Of a stretch of 64,000 bases of DNA, positions 36,611 through 45,044 are shown piece by piece. Position 1 is the stretch's first letter; each line of letters begins with the position of its first letter. The position numbers and the translations under genes are program-made. This stretch comes from Odoribacter sp. AF15-53 (GTDB lineage: Bacteria; Bacteroidota; Bacteroidia; Bacteroidales; Marinifilaceae), in contig NZ_QUHC01000002.1 of assembly GCF_003479425.1 (NCBI RefSeq), positions 1 through 64,000 on the forward strand, given 5' to 3'. The notes beneath the pieces were generated by a model that made no database searches, was not told the DNA's origin, and was given only the letters and a program-made list of their open reading frames with translations.

Positions 36611-37117
36611 TCAACAGATCACTTGCTTTAAACCACTAATCCAAGCATCTATTCTCTTTTCAGTTAAATCCGATTCATTAGATTCATCTAACGGCAAACC
36701 CACGAAACGATTATCCACGCAGGCTTCAGAAGAATCAAAACTGTAGCCGTCGGTATCTACCGATCCGGCAAACTCGCAGCCACTTCCCTGAAGCTCGTTA
36801 TAAATTATACCAATAGCATCACAGAACGATCCCCCGAAAGAAGACGCGTCCCCGCATCCGAAAATGGCTACTACCTTCCCGGCCAAGTTCTTCGCTTTCA
36901 ATTTATCCAGAAAATCATTCCAATCATCTTGTAACTCACCGATACCCCAAGTGGAACTTCCCAATAATAAAACCTCATACTTGTCAACTTCATCCACTTT
37001 CGTAGAGCCCACGTTATGTATATCTTCACGTGCTACTCCCAAACACGAAGCGATAGTCTCGGCCACTCCTTCAGTCGCTCCCGTCGTGGAGCCATAAAAT
37101 ATTCCAACTTTCTTCAT
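36611..37117 (-). CDS. fldA: Flavodoxin
   Basis: A 168-residue long-chain flavodoxin. The FMN phosphate loop is FYGSTTGATEGVA, the isoalloxazine loops are GSSTWGIGELQDDW and FGCGDASSFGGSFCDA, and the C-terminal part has FVGLPLDESNESDLTEKRI. It carries low-potential electrons in the cytoplasm, for example to radical SAM or pyruvate-type enzymes. The neighbouring radical SAM gene lies on the same strand upstream but is separated by about 300 bases that include an interspersed repeat, so an operon is unlikely. Confidence 0.95.
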   Translation of the reverse strand: MKKVGIFYGSTTGATEGVAETIASCLGVAREDIHNVGSTKVDEVDKYEVLLLGSSTWGIGELQDDWNDFLDKLKAKNLAGKVVAIFGCGDASSFGGSFCDAIGIIYNELQGSGCEFAGSVDTDGYSFDSSEACVDNRFVGLPLDESNESDLTEKRIDAWISGLKQVIC

Positions 37118-37240
37118 CTCGATCTATTTATTTGGTTCGTGACAAAGATAGTCCACTCAACAATGCCGATAAATCCCTATAAATGATTAAATTTCATACC
37201 CGTATCCCCAATCATGGGGGTAGGGGGCAAAAGCCCCCCA

Positions 37241-37411
37241 GTTCATAAAGTTGAGCTTCCAGCTCCTAAAGTTCATAAAGTCTATAAAGTCACGGGTGTC
37301 CTTCAGACAGTATCTAACGGCAGCACAAGCTGCCGTGAACAAAGCGCCCCGCAGGGGTCCACGAACCTTATAAACTTTATAAACTTTATAAACCTTACGA
37401 ACTTTATAAAC
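37241..37411. repeat. Interspersed 9-bp-unit repeat element, copy B
   Basis: Same plan as copy A in reverse orientation: TTCATAAAG-type units, CACGGGTGTCCTTCAGACAG, the dyad CGGCAGC/GCTGCCG, ACAAAGCGCCCCGCAGGGGT, then CTTTATAAA-type units. A GGGGGC-AAAA-GCCCCC hairpin (37223-37238) lies just to the left. Confidence 0.8.
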
Positions 37412-37415
37412 TAAC

Positions 37416-39635
37416 TTAGAGAAGCAAAAGCCCGTTATCCCGGATCACTTGCATCTCTTTACCATACCAGAAAGGCAGGAAATCATCGTTAAACAAGATC
37501 TCGTAATTCCGACTGAAATCCTCCAATAGATAAGGCGTTGTAGCATCAATTCCCACTTGCAGAAGCATTTCGTGAATAAAATGCGCCCAATCTCCCCGCA
37601 TCTTGACCCCGATCTCCTGATTCATGGCATGCAACAACAGGACGATCAAATGCTTGCCCTTCTTCACGCTCTCCGCACCCAATTCCACCCGGCCTCCCAA
37701 CCAGTACAACCGACGGGAATGCAACTTCTCCACGGGTTCCTGTTCCTCGGCCATGTGTGCCACGAAACGAGGAGGAAGAGAAGTCACGGGGACCTTAAAA
37801 TCAAACCACCTTTGCAAAGGCAAATCAAACCCCACACCCCGCATATAATTATAAAGCGAACGACTCAAACCGCTTCCTAAACCTTCATGATCTCCCCCTT
37901 CCAAATCTTCGAAAGCCACGTCATTCCGTGCAAATCCCCCGAAAGGAGGCTCCGTGACACGGGTTCCGAAACGTTCGGGCGACAACCCCACCGGGCTATG
38001 TGCCGTCATGGCAAAACGATGCCAGAAACCCGAATGAACGTATCCCAACTCGAACAACTGCCGCACCACTTCCAGAGAATCAATTGTCTCCTGTGTCGTC
38101 TCGGTCGGGAAACCATACATCAGATAGGCATGCACCATAATCCCCGCGCTCGTGAAATGATTGGTCGAACGGGTCAACTGCTCCAAGGTTACCCCCTTGT
38201 TTATCAACGCTAATACCCGGTCTGATGCCACCTCTACCCCTCCCGACACAGCAATACAGCCGGAGGCTTTCAATAAACGACACAAATCTTTCGAGTAAGC
38301 CCGCTCAAACCGGATATTTCCCCACCAGACCACGGTCAACCGTCGACGTAAAATCTCCAACGCCATCTCTTTCAACAAAGCAGGAGGTGCGGCCTCGTCC
38401 ACGAAATGAAATCCCCCTTCTCCCGTTTGCGCCATCACCTGTTCCATCCGGTCCACGATCACACTCACCTCGTTGGGTTCATACCGTTTTATATAATCCA
38501 GACTCCCGTCGCAAAAACTACATTTTCCCCAGTAGCACCCGTGCGCCAGCGTCAATTTATTCCACCGCCCGTCACTCCACAACTTATGCATGGGGTTCAC
38601 GATCTCGATCACCGAGATATAACGATCCAACAACAATCCAGAGTAATCAGGCACGCCGACCTCTTTTTGAGGAACAATCCCGACCGTATCGTCATTCAAA
38701 AACACGACTTTTTCCTCTCGTACCCCGAACGTGCGCACCAATCCCGTATCATCCCTCTCGCCATTTACATGCTGAATCAAGTGCAACAGGGGTATTTCCC
38801 CATCATCTAATAACAAATAATCCGTGAAACGGAAAAAACGCACATCTGCCAAAGATCGCAATTCCGTGTTCGCAAAACCGCCTCCCATAACCACCGTCAC
38901 GTCCGGGTAATTCGCTTTAAGCCACTCCCCACAACGCAAGGCACTATACAAGTTACCGGGAAACGGAACGGTAATCGCCACCATGTCCGGATGATACATC
39001 TCCATTTTAGCGGCAAGTAATTTCACCAGGTAACGATCCGTGAAAGTCGAAGGCTTCGCCAACTCCGCGTCCAATTCATCAAAAGAAGAAGCGGAACGTC
39101 CCAGATGCTCCGCGTACCGACTAAAGCCGAAATGTTCATCCACGGTTTCCTGCAAGAAATCAGACAAATCCTCCAAGTAAAGGGTCGATAAATACCGGGC
39201 TTTATCCTCCAATCCCATAACCCCGAAAGCCCACTCCGTATCCTCCTCCTGCATGAATCGTCCCGCACGGGGCAAAAACTTCTCTTCACAAATCGAATAA
39301 GCCAACGTCCGGTTTCTTCCCTGTAAAAAAGCTATCACCGCGTCAATCGTGCGCAAATACTCCTCCTGCAAGGCTAACACACGGCGAGCATTCCGGGACA
39401 ACCGGACATCTTGACTTGCCACCCGTTGAAAAAGCTCACGCAATCCCCCGGATGAAAATATTTCCAATATAACTTCCAAACTCAGGTCGACCTGCACGGA
39501 AGAAATATTCTTCGTGTTCAAAAAACCTTTTAAATACATCATCGCCGGGTAAGGTGTATTCAACTGCGTAAACGGTGGTGTTACCAGCAACACCTTGGGG
39601 GAAATATTCATAATCTTCATTTTAGACTTAAACAA
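37416..39635 (-). CDS. B12-binding-type radical SAM protein
   Basis: A 739-residue cytoplasmic protein. The N-terminal 300 residues have the fold pattern of a cobalamin-binding domain (KVLLVTPPFTQLNTPYPAMM, then VTVVMGGGFANTELRSL); no DxHxxG motif is seen, as is usual in this class. The radical SAM centre is GCYWGKCSFCDGS (about residues 367-379), with CX4CX2C spacing instead of the usual CX3CX2C. The rest of the barrel includes FHFVDEAAPPALLKEMAL and GGVEVASDRVLALINKGV. A C-terminal extension of about 200 residues is unassigned. It probably methylates or rearranges an unknown substrate. No precursor peptide or pathway gene is adjacent. Confidence 0.85.
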   Translation of the reverse strand: MFKSKMKIMNISPKVLLVTPPFTQLNTPYPAMMYLKGFLNTKNISSVQVDLSLEVILEIFSSGGLRELFQRVASQDVRLSRNARRVLALQEEYLRTIDAVIAFLQGRNRTLAYSICEEKFLPRAGRFMQEEDTEWAFGVMGLEDKARYLSTLYLEDLSDFLQETVDEHFGFSRYAEHLGRSASSFDELDAELAKPSTFTDRYLVKLLAAKMEMYHPDMVAITVPFPGNLYSALRCGEWLKANYPDVTVVMGGGFANTELRSLADVRFFRFTDYLLLDDGEIPLLHLIQHVNGERDDTGLVRTFGVREEKVVFLNDDTVGIVPQKEVGVPDYSGLLLDRYISVIEIVNPMHKLWSDGRWNKLTLAHGCYWGKCSFCDGSLDYIKRYEPNEVSVIVDRMEQVMAQTGEGGFHFVDEAAPPALLKEMALEILRRRLTVVWWGNIRFERAYSKDLCRLLKASGCIAVSGGVEVASDRVLALINKGVTLEQLTRSTNHFTSAGIMVHAYLMYGFPTETTQETIDSLEVVRQLFELGYVHSGFWHRFAMTAHSPVGLSPERFGTRVTEPPFGGFARNDVAFEDLEGGDHEGLGSGLSRSLYNYMRGVGFDLPLQRWFDFKVPVTSLPPRFVAHMAEEQEPVEKLHSRRLYWLGGRVELGAESVKKGKHLIVLLLHAMNQEIGVKMRGDWAHFIHEMLLQVGIDATTPYLLEDFSRNYEILFNDDFLPFWYGKEMQVIRDNGLLLL

Positions 39636-39730
39636 AAGTACACTTTTTTATTTCCAAGACAAAATTTAGGATATACCACATTTTTTTTATAATTTGGCAA
39701 TCTATAAAACGACTAACAATTTATAAGATT

Positions 39731-40240
39731 ATGAGCAAAAAAGAAAAAAGCATCGAGCTATTAAACAGAGCAGTCGGGGACGAATTGCTCGCCGTACACC
39801 AGTACATGTATTTCCATTTCCGTTGCGATGATATGGGTTATGACCTGTTATCCGGTCTATTCAAACGCACCGCTATTCAAGAAATGATGCACGTAGAGCA
39901 ACTCGCAGAGCGTATCTTGTTCTTGAAAGGCGAAGTTGAAATGGTTGTATCCGGAGAGGTAAAAAAGATACACGAACCCAAAGAAATGTTGGAACTTGCT
40001 ACCGCCATGGAGATCGGTAGCGTGAACGATTACAACGCTTGGGCCCAGGAATGTGCAGCAAACGCAGACGCCGTATCCAAGAAATTATTCGAGGCCCTTG
40101 TTGGCGAAGAAGAAGTTCATCAGGATCAATATGAAACAGAGTTGGATAACCTGGAGAAATTCGGGGCTAACTACCTGGCTCTGCAATCTGTTGAACGCAG
40201 CAAGAGCGTGGCCACGGGAGCCGCACCTGCCGGGGAATAA
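39731..40240 (+). CDS. Bacterioferritin-like protein
   Basis: A 169-residue four-helix ferritin-like protein. Iron-site residues are visible: E in LLNRAVGDELLAVHQYMY, ExxH in IQEMMHVEQLAERI, E in ATAMEIGSVNDYN and ExxH in EEEVHQDQYETEL. It stores iron and protects from oxidation. The closest general match is bacterioferritin; a haem-ligand Met is possible in the EMMHVEQ stretch. The Ala/Gly-rich tail is unusual but short. A terminator directly after the stop suggests a single-gene transcript. Confidence 0.87.
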   Translation: MSKKEKSIELLNRAVGDELLAVHQYMYFHFRCDDMGYDLLSGLFKRTAIQEMMHVEQLAERILFLKGEVEMVVSGEVKKIHEPKEMLELATAMEIGSVNDYNAWAQECAANADAVSKKLFEALVGEEEVHQDQYETELDNLEKFGANYLALQSVERSKSVATGAAPAGE

Positions 40241-40251
40241 TTCGGAAAACA

Positions 40252-40278
40252 AAGCGACTCAAAACGGGTCGCTTTTCT
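40252..40278 (+). terminator. Terminator of the bacterioferritin-like gene
   Basis: AAAGCGAC pairs with GGTCGCTTT around TCAAAACG, followed by TCTTT. It overlaps the last codons of the convergent ndh gene. Confidence 0.75.
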
Positions 40279-41557
40279 TTATCTCGGGCTTTATCAACAA
40301 TCGTAGCGACTGATCGTACGTCACGTAACTCCACATCCAGTTGATAAATATAAACATCCTGTTTTTTACTCCCACGATACTCATCAAATGAACCAGTAAC
40401 CACAACAACCAGGCAAAAAAACCGCTAAAACGGATGCCCGTCAATTCCGCCACGGCATCATTTCTCCCGATCGTGGCCATAGATCCCCTATTCACGTATT
40501 TAAATGTATGGAGCGGTTTCCCCTTAATCATACATCGCAAATTCTTTGCCAACAAACGAGCCTGTTGTATCGACGGCTGCACCACCTGCGGGTGTCCGTT
40601 CGGGTAATCCTTCGTGATCATCAGCGCGGTATCGCCCAGCGCAAACACGTCCGCCATCCCTTTTACCCGGTTAAACTCGTCCACGAGAAGACGACTTCCC
40701 CGTCCGTAAACCTCTTGGGGGAATCCCTCCAAGCTATTCGCTTTCACCCCGGCTACCCAAAACACGTTATTCGTGACGACCTGTTCCCCGTCCACGAAAG
40801 TCAACTTCTCCCCGTCGTACTCCTTTACCAGCTTTTTCAACAACACCTCCACGTGCATATGTTCCAGATTTCGAGCCACTTCTTCGGAAGATTTAACCGA
40901 AAAGGCACTCAACAAACGTTCCCCCGCGTCAACCAGAAGAATACGCATCTCCCCCCAATCCAACTCCGGGTAATCCTTCGGCAACACGAACTCCCTCATT
41001 TCAGCCAAAGCTCCGGCCAACTCTATTCCCGTGGCTCCGCCCCCAACAATCACGAACGTTAGCCAGCGCTTGCGAGTTTCCGCATCCGAACAATTCAATG
41101 ACTTCTCGAAACTCTCGATTACCCGGTTACGGTTGAACAAGGCGTCCGACGTTGTTTTCAACTGCATCGTTCGCTCCGCCAGTGACTGATCGCCGAAAAA
41201 ATTCGTTCCCGCCCCCGTCGCTATCACCAGATAATCGTATGAAATGTCCCCGATAGAAGTCTCCAAACGATTCTCCTCCGGCACGACTTTCTCCGCCGTG
41301 CACATCCGCACGTGAAAATCATGCCGATTCTTGAAAATCTTCCGGAAAGGAAAAGAGATAGCACTCGGTTCTATCCCCGACGTTGCCACCTGATACAGCA
41401 ACGGTTGAAAAAGATGATAATTGTTCCGGTCTAACAAGACCACCTGAAAATCCCGATCATTCAATTTACGAGCTAACTTCAACCCGCCAAAACCACCTCC
41501 CACAATGACAACCCGTTTCTTTGTTCCCTTACCGGGAATATTACTCATTGTTTCCAT
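40259..41557 (-). CDS. ndh: Type II NADH:quinone dehydrogenase
   Basis: A 432-residue flavoprotein with two dinucleotide-binding sites: VVIVGGGFGGLKLARKLN at the start (FAD) and FVIVGGGATGIELAGALAEM at about 170 (NADH). VFALGDTALMI is the second FAD motif. The C-terminal 60 residues are hydrophobic and amphipathic (FAWLLWLLVHLMSIVGVKNR), consistent with membrane attachment. It transfers electrons from NADH to quinone without pumping protons. It stands alone. Confidence 0.94.
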   Translation of the reverse strand: METMSNIPGKGTKKRVVIVGGGFGGLKLARKLNDRDFQVVLLDRNNYHLFQPLLYQVATSGIEPSAISFPFRKIFKNRHDFHVRMCTAEKVVPEENRLETSIGDISYDYLVIATGAGTNFFGDQSLAERTMQLKTTSDALFNRNRVIESFEKSLNCSDAETRKRWLTFVIVGGGATGIELAGALAEMREFVLPKDYPELDWGEMRILLVDAGERLLSAFSVKSSEEVARNLEHMHVEVLLKKLVKEYDGEKLTFVDGEQVVTNNVFWVAGVKANSLEGFPQEVYGRGSRLLVDEFNRVKGMADVFALGDTALMITKDYPNGHPQVVQPSIQQARLLAKNLRCMIKGKPLHTFKYVNRGSMATIGRNDAVAELTGIRFSGFFAWLLWLLVHLMSIVGVKNRMFIFINWMWSYVTYDQSLRLLIKPEIKKSDPF

Positions 41558-41626
41558 ACGTATAACCCTTTAGTTCACGTTATACGCAGAAACCCGTGAA
41601 ACGTTCCTCTTTTCACGACAATAAAA

Positions 41627-41653
41627 AAAGGGTTGCTTTTACACAACCCTTTT
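41627..41653 (-). terminator. Terminator of the FadL-type gene
   Basis: AAAAGGGTTG and CAACCCTTTT pair around CTTTTACA. On the minus strand the stem is followed by a T-rich run. Confidence 0.8.
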
Positions 41654-41674
41654 CATATACACATAACACTCTAT

Positions 41675-43135
41675 TTAGAACCGGTAAGAAATACCTATCG
41701 AAGGCGAAAAGGCCGTGGATTTGTATTTCCCCTTAAACATTTCATCTACTCCGGTCACGACATTCTTGTAAGGATACTCCCCGTTCCGGCTGAATCCCTG
41801 AATATACAAAAATGCCACGTCAAACTGCAATCCCTTGTAAGGCTCGAAAGTCAACCCCGCGGAAAGTCCCAATTTATCCATACCGGGAGTCTCCGGGTTA
41901 TACAATTTCTTGCGAATCGGACTTTGGTCATAATAAACCCCGGCACGTACCACCAAACGATCGGTAGTCTTATAGCTGGCACCCACACGATAGGTCATCG
42001 AATTCTTGTAATCTTTCTCCGCCTTAATCGGCGCGATACCTAATTCGGCCTCGTTAAAATACACGTTCAAAGAATCGTAAGCATTCCAACCCACGTATTG
42101 TAAATCCAACGCCAGTTCCCAACGATCCGTGGGACGATAGCTCACGCCCAACGTCGTGTTGGAAGGCAAAGGCAACTCGGCATGAAAACTTCCCTGATCA
42201 TACTTCGGGATAGACACGTTCGGAACGCTTACTCCCGGCATTTGATTGATCAGCGGGCCATATTTTTCAAGTAACGTTTCCATCGCGACAAACAAGTTTT
42301 CCACTCTTTGGTTAGCGTAAGTCAACGAAGCTTCACCTTCTTTCACCCGCATCTTAATCTTGGAACGATAAGACAAACCGATCGTCACCTTATCACAAAC
42401 ATCGTACATGATCCCCACGTTAATACCGACTTTCATGTGCGCGTTTCCCTCCAAACGGGCATAAGCGGGCGGGACCGTTGTCCCTTTCATCAAGGCAACC
42501 ATTTCCTGCATGGCTTGCTTGTCTGCATCCGGGATGACATTCGAAGGCACACCGGCCAACAAGGGCAACAGACTCTCGAATTTCTCCCCGATCCCTTGAA
42601 AATCCTTGGCACCCATCAAAGCCCGTGAAAGATTCACGTTACCCCAGGCCAGTTGCAAACCGACACCGATACTTAACCGATCCGTGATCTTGTAAGAAAG
42701 CGTCGGTTGAATCACGTATGATTTCAAACTAATATCCTGAATCAACCCCGCACCAGCCCAATTCTTCGGCCATTTCAACGAGTTCCCGTAAGGAGTCGTC
42801 AGACTGATACCGGCAGCCAAGTTATCGTAAATCTTGAATCCCGCGTAAGCGTACAACGGTGTTCCCACCGGATTGTCCGTCTTGGCTGAATATCCATCAT
42901 AACTATATTTAGCCTTGGCCATGATAGCAGATATACCCAGTGAAAAATCCATATTGGTACGTAAAAACGCCAGACCTGCCGGATTAAAATGCATGCTCTC
43001 CGCACCCAACTTCATCCCGACACCCACGTGTCCCATTCCGGTTTGCTTCGTACTTAACAAATTGACTTGGTATCCCTCGGCGAAAGCCGTCATACTTAAA
43101 ATGGAAGCCAAAACAACAATGACTAATCTCTTCAT
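41675..43135 (-). CDS. OmpP1/FadL-family outer-membrane transporter
   Basis: A 486-residue outer-membrane protein with a signal peptide of about 19 residues (ILSMTAFAEG) followed by the FadL N-terminal hatch pattern (TKQTGMGHVGVGMKLGAESMHFNPAGLAFL). There are repeated beta-strand segments, such as KVTIGLSYRSKIKM and TTLGVSYRPTDRWELALDLQY, and a C-terminal SPSIGISYRF ending in Phe. Members let hydrophobic molecules such as fatty acids cross the outer membrane. It is monocistronic. Confidence 0.93.
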   Translation of the reverse strand: MKRLVIVVLASILSMTAFAEGYQVNLLSTKQTGMGHVGVGMKLGAESMHFNPAGLAFLRTNMDFSLGISAIMAKAKYSYDGYSAKTDNPVGTPLYAYAGFKIYDNLAAGISLTTPYGNSLKWPKNWAGAGLIQDISLKSYVIQPTLSYKITDRLSIGVGLQLAWGNVNLSRALMGAKDFQGIGEKFESLLPLLAGVPSNVIPDADKQAMQEMVALMKGTTVPPAYARLEGNAHMKVGINVGIMYDVCDKVTIGLSYRSKIKMRVKEGEASLTYANQRVENLFVAMETLLEKYGPLINQMPGVSVPNVSIPKYDQGSFHAELPLPSNTTLGVSYRPTDRWELALDLQYVGWNAYDSLNVYFNEAELGIAPIKAEKDYKNSMTYRVGASYKTTDRLVVRAGVYYDQSPIRKKLYNPETPGMDKLGLSAGLTFEPYKGLQFDVAFLYIQGFSRNGEYPYKNVVTGVDEMFKGKYKSTAFSPSIGISYRF

Positions 43136-43272
43136 AAAATACTTTTTACATTATTACTTAACAACCAAATTCTTAAAATAATCTGATCGCTATTTTTCAA
43201 AATTTTAAGACACAAAAATAATATTCAACTCCTCTAGTTGTTTCTACTTTACGGTATGCAACAAAAATTGGT

Positions 43273-43280
43273 TACCTTTG
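43273..43280 (+). promoter_or_regulatory. -7 box of the S4-domain gene
   Basis: TACCTTTG matches TAnnTTTG and lies inside the palindrome GGTTAC-CTTT-GTAACC, 20 bases before the start codon, leaving a leader of about 13 bases. Confidence 0.45.
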
Positions 43281-43299
43281 TAACCAAAATCTGCGTCCT

Positions 43300-43506
43300 A
43301 TGATTACTTTTGAAATAGACACCGAATACATCGAATTGATCAAACTATTAAAAGTCACCCGTGTTGCCGAAAGCGGCGCCATGGCCAAGATCCTTGTTGA
43401 AAACGGAGAGGTTACCCGCAACGGTGAACCCGAATTCCGTAAACGCGCTAAAATCACTAAAGGCGAGATCATCACCGCCCTCGGTCAAAGTATAAAAGTA
43501 GTTTAG
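43300..43506 (+). CDS. S4-domain RNA-binding protein (YbcJ-like)
   Basis: A 68-residue protein consisting of one S4 domain: YIELIKLLKVTRVAESGAMA, then VENGEVTRNGEPEFRKRAKI and the Lys/Gly-rich GEIITALGQ. It is the length of YbcJ/YaaA-type proteins, which bind structured RNA such as rRNA; the partner is unknown. It faces the FadL gene divergently. Confidence 0.9.
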   Translation: MITFEIDTEYIELIKLLKVTRVAESGAMAKILVENGEVTRNGEPEFRKRAKITKGEIITALGQSIKVV

Positions 43507-43508
43507 CT

Positions 43509-43543
43509 AAAAAAGGGGCAGGTCACCGTCACGGCCCTACCCC
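43509..43543 (-). terminator. Terminator for a minus-strand transcript
   Basis: On the minus strand GGGGTAGG and CCTGCCCC pair around a CCGTGACGG-containing loop and are followed by TTTTTT. With the -7 box at 43750 this would bound a leftward transcript of about 235 bases containing the 6S-like hairpin. Confidence 0.65.
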
Positions 43544-43610
43544 GACAAATTAGAGTTTTTAAATTGCTACACGGAAATTGTAACAATAACTTATACTCAT
43601 CGTATTCCTA

Positions 43611-43631
43611 TAAAGAGCCTCCGGTCTCTTT
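43611..43631 (-). terminator. Short hairpin after the 6S-like RNA
   Basis: AAAGAG pairs with CTCTTT around 8-9 bases, followed on the minus strand by ATAGG, so the T-run is weak. It may be a processing site or a leaky terminator. Confidence 0.4.
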
Positions 43632-43645
43632 CATTAATTCAAGTG

Positions 43646-43745
43646 CCCCCACCTGAAAAAACAAAAGAATGCATTACTGCATGCCGGAGGTCACTCCTTC
43701 CCATGCAACATACATTCTTTAGCTTAATTATTTTTCAGGTGGGGG
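43646..43745 (-). ncRNA. 6S-like (6S-Flavo-type) regulatory RNA candidate
   Basis: A rod-like fold of about 100 bases: closing stem CCCCCACCTGAAAAA (43646-43660) with TTTTTCAGGTGGGGG (43731-43745), an asymmetric internal bubble, AAAGAATG/CATTCTTT, a second bubble, GCATG/CATGC and a terminal GGAG-CTCC hairpin. A minus-strand TACATTTG -7 box (43750-43757) places the transcription start at the outer stem. Length and shape fit the Bacteroidetes 6S-Flavo RNA, which mimics an open promoter and binds RNA polymerase. I identify it by architecture, not by aligned consensus. Confidence 0.6.
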
Positions 43746-43749
43746 TCTA

Positions 43750-43757
43750 CAAATGTA
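43750..43757 (-). promoter_or_regulatory. -7 box of the 6S-like RNA
   Basis: TACATTTG on the minus strand, an exact TAnnTTTG match. The -33 region is weak (a TTTTTCTTG tract about 20 bases upstream). Confidence 0.55.
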
Positions 43758-43851
43758 TCATTAATATTTTACCCACGCAAGAAAAATCATTTATTTTTTC
43801 TATTTTATGGTAAATTTTTATCACGATCAAGGGATCTCGCCAAACACAGAA

Positions 43852-44223
43852 TCAAAACTTATACAACAATCCGAAGTTTACCCTTTTAGCAGCCAACTCT
43901 ATCCGGACTCCAATATCATAATAAAAGAACCCTCCCCCAGCACTAAACGAATCCCAATTAACACTTGTTACTGAAACAAAGGGCACGAAGACCCTTTGTT
44001 TTTCGGTTGTAACCTCTTTATGTATCGGAGCAAAAGAATATGCAAGACGTTGTAACTCGTTATATTGCACGGAAAAATCAACAGACAGTCTACCGGATTC
44101 ATTATCGAATAAAGTCCTCTTGTAATCCCGGATCGTCTCGCCCTTCACGAACTTCGTTTTCGTCTTCTTTATCGTGAATCACCCGACAAGGAAACCGATA
44201 AACAGACAAAATACAATTCTAAT
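43852..44223 (-). pseudogene. Decayed small outer-membrane protein gene
   Basis: An open frame from 44178 to the stop at 43852 encodes about 108 residues with beta-barrel character, ending RVNFGLLYKF (C-terminal Phe). Its only start is a GTG at 44148. In the same frame upstream, beyond an in-frame TGA (44179-44181), lies a signal-peptide-like IRIVFCLFIGFLVG that would begin with ATT at 44223. The gene reads as if its ATG became ATT and one codon became TGA. The family is not recognised. Confidence 0.45.
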
Positions 44224-44386
44224 TTAATATCTATTACATAAACTCGGCTGAGTTTTCGTTACATATCACATTTTTCCGGTGGAGTTTCAAGATCATGTCA
44301 ATAATCACGAAACAGGAAGCATGAAATCACGGGAAAAACATGAAAGGAACAATTACAGGGGAGTTTACCGGGTCACAATTGAAAAA

Positions 44387-44593
44387 CTATATCTTCTCCG
44401 CCTTGAACCCGGCCTCTTTCACCAACTCGATCACCCGGTCATCCGGAAGCTCGGAGGTGATTGTCAGTACCCGGTCGGGAGTTGATAGATCAATATTCCA
44501 CTGGTCACGGGAAACGAACTTATCCAATGTCTCGCCGATCTTGGCGACACACCCGCCGCATTTGGCGCTAGTCTTAAATTTACTTGTTTTCAT
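44387..44593 (-). CDS. Heavy-metal-associated (HMA) domain protein
   Basis: A 68-residue ferredoxin-like metal-binding domain: FKTSAKCGGCVAKIGETLDK contains the CxxC-type site (Cys-Gly-Gly-Cys), then ITSELPDDRVIELVKEAGF and AEKI. It is the third gene of an ATPase-Fur-HMA series on the minus strand, 17 bases after the Fur gene. The ATPase in this operon lacks an N-terminal HMA domain, so this protein may supply metal to it in trans. Zinc or another divalent metal is the likely ligand. Confidence 0.87.
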   Translation of the reverse strand: MKTSKFKTSAKCGGCVAKIGETLDKFVSRDQWNIDLSTPDRVLTITSELPDDRVIELVKEAGFKAEKI

Positions 44594-44610
44594 ATCTTTC
44601 CTGTTTTAAA

Positions 44611-45039
44611 TTACAATTCCGCCCGTGCCGAACATTCGGCACACAGGCCTTTCAACACGTAGTTTATACTTTCTAACGTAAAATCACCGGGTAATTCCAC
44701 TGTCGGCACGTGAATTTTTCTTAAACAAAAAGTCTTGTGACAATTCCGGCAGTAGAAATGGGCATGCAGGTCATCAATCGAACAGGTACATTCGTTGCTG
44801 CAAACGGAATATTTCAGGGAACCCGAACCGTCGTCAATCACGTGAATCAGATGATGATCCAGAAATAGATTGATCGTCCGGAAGATTGTTGACTTGTCCA
44901 CGGTATCCAACTCGTTCTCCAAGTCCAGCAGGCTGAACGCCCGCGTAAAGCGGGTCATCGCTTTCAGGATCAGAAGACGCATCGCGGTAGGCTTGATCTC
45001 CCGCTTGGCCAGTTTTTCCAGATATACCTTTTCGTCCAT
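44611..45039 (-). CDS. Fur-family metal-responsive repressor
   Basis: A 142-residue Fur/Zur-type repressor. The winged helix covers about 1-80 (KPTAMRLLILKAMTRFTRAF, DKSTIFRTINLFLDHHLI). The metal-binding C-terminal part has CSIDDLHAHFYCRNCHKTFC and a closing GLCAECSARAEL, two CxxC pairs forming a structural zinc site. It starts 5 bases after the ATPase gene ends, so it probably controls its own operon. Zinc is the likely signal by context. Confidence 0.9.
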   Translation of the reverse strand: MDEKVYLEKLAKREIKPTAMRLLILKAMTRFTRAFSLLDLENELDTVDKSTIFRTINLFLDHHLIHVIDDGSGSLKYSVCSNECTCSIDDLHAHFYCRNCHKTFCLRKIHVPTVELPGDFTLESINYVLKGLCAECSARAEL

Positions 45040-45044
45040 ACGCT

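Noticed and set aside
43646..43745. 4.5S (SRP) RNA
   Set aside because: The terminal hairpin is GGAG-GTCA-CTCC, not the conserved GGAA tetraloop with its symmetric internal loop; the shape fits a 6S-type rod better.
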